A DNA stretch of 64,000 bases from Exophiala sp. HKRS030. Its lineage: Eukaryota > Ascomycota > Eurotiomycetes > Chaetothyriales > Herpotrichiellaceae. The notes under the pieces were generated by a model. The model ran no database searches, was not told the DNA's origin, and was given only the letters and a program-made list of their open reading frames with translations. The translations under genes were made by a program, and so were the position numbers. Of the stretch, positions 63,275 through 64,000 are shown one piece after another (position 1 is the stretch's first letter; each line of letters begins with the position of its first letter). The stretch lies in contig JAHWDD010000007.1 in assembly GCA_023897205.1 (NCBI GenBank), positions 1,736,001 to 1,800,000 of the forward strand. The letters run 5' to 3'.

Positions 63275-64000
63275 CTATGCGACCGCCGCAGTGGCAGCCG
63301 CAGCGACATTGATGTCGGAGCCATCTGCAGCAGGTGCAGCTGCGGGAGCATCAGCAGAAGTTCCATTTGGAACAGCAACAGCCGAACCATTGGTTTCAGT
63401 AGAAGTGCAGTCTTTGCTAATATGGCCGGGCTGACCGCACTTGTAGCAGGTCTTTCCAGCTGCATTCAATGGACCGCCATTGGGAGCGGTGCAGTCCCTT
63501 GAGATATGACCCTGTGAGCTGTTAGTGGGAAGCCACCAGGACACTAAAAGGCTGGAACGTACAAGCTTGCCGCAAGCATAGCACTTCATGGCTTGTGCTT
63601 GACAATCGCGAGCATAATGGTTAGGTCCACCGCACTTGTAGCAGGTGGCAGCCCGGTTGTTGACGACGTTGTAACCGCCGCGGAAGCCACCGCCATAGCC
63701 ACCACGACCGCCGCGAGTGGCAGGTCCCGCGCCAGGTGTAGGGCAGTTGCGGGCGAGGTGACCAATTTGTCCGCATGAGTAGCAGCGACCGCCTGCAGGG
63801 CCACCGCTAAGTCGCAGGGTGGGACAGTCGGCTTGGACATGGCCTAGACCCTGGCAATGATAACATTGTTTAGCTGCAACTTGTAATCAGCGGCAGTTCT
63901 GGTCACCATCTTCGGCTTCTAGACTCACTTTCTGTAGTGCGCGGCATCGGGCACTGGTTGGATTCGTGACCAGGCTGTTTGCAGTTGTAGCACAGTCGTT
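63275..64000 (-). CDS. GIS2: CCHC zinc-knuckle protein, Gis2/CNBP type (5' end outside window)
   Basis: Three exons lie in the window (63929-64000, 63563-63873, 63275-63511, minus strand); the start is beyond base 64000. At least five CX2CX4HX4C knuckles are visible: CYNCKQPGHESNQC, CYHCQGLGHVQADC, CYSCGQIGHLARNC, CYKCGGPNHYARDC and CYACGKL joined across an intron to GHISRDC, then CYKCGQPGHISKDC. A Gly/Arg-rich RGG-like linker (GGRGGYGGGFRGGYN) separates the third and fourth. The Ala-rich C-terminus is low in complexity. Homologues bind mRNA and single-stranded nucleic acid and affect translation. Confidence 0.92.

Overview
The window is nuclear DNA from a filamentous ascomycete (Pezizomycotina). 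The genes have short spliceosomal introns (about 48-170 nt, GT-AG), both tRNA genes carry introns, and there is a fungal hybrid histidine kinase, Zn(II)2Cys6 regulator, BRE4-type transporter and GPI-anchored cupredoxin. The 9-mer TACGGAGTA (or TACTCCGTA) recurs between genes. A eurotiomycete or chaetothyrialean source is my best guess, but sequence alone cannot prove it. I rebuilt gene models by hand from splice sites and reading phase; every multi-exon model given closes in frame.

Layout. 0-8 kb: the 5' tip of an unknown gene (-), an M20 amidohydrolase (+), a DUF2235 alpha/beta hydrolase (-) and poly(A) polymerase (-). 9-16 kb: a GT34-like glycosyltransferase and a 1,292-residue GAF hybrid histidine kinase (both +). 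16-24 kb: a MetX-like hydrolase (-) divergent from a flavin-reductase-like protein (+), then a nine-exon MFS transporter (-) and an HD-domain cyanamide-hydratase-like protein (-). 24-31 kb: an aldo/keto reductase with a signal peptide (+), a UBE2C-type E2 (-) divergent from CHK1 (+), and a peroxisomal SCP2 protein (+). 31-37 kb: a BRE4-like transporter (-) divergent from a second MFS transporter (+). 37-43 kb: an intracellular GH13 alpha-amylase (+), a SAM methyltransferase (+), a near-perfect 549-bp palindrome and tRNA-Glu. 44-50 kb: a GPI-anchored cupredoxin (+), SRP19/Sec65 (+), an unusually large Hsp20 protein (-) and tRNA-Leu. 50-64 kb: an EFM3/FAM86-type methyltransferase (-) divergent from RPS24 (+), a Zn2Cys6 regulator (-), a 3-kb gene-free stretch, a cyclophilin-RRM protein (+), UDP-GlcNAc pyrophosphorylase (+) and a Gis2/CNBP zinc-knuckle protein (-) cut by the window edge.

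Most genes are core housekeeping, signalling or transport genes, arranged mainly as divergent or convergent pairs. There is no secondary-metabolite cluster, CRISPR array or virus. Several products relate to cell-wall or surface polysaccharide (GT34, GH13 amylase, UAP1, cupredoxin), but they are scattered and nothing shows that they work as a unit. The features least explained by ordinary genes are the 549-bp foldback at 41758-42306, the enriched TACGGAGTA motif, and a possible +1-frameshifted small gene in the stretch upstream of the amylase.
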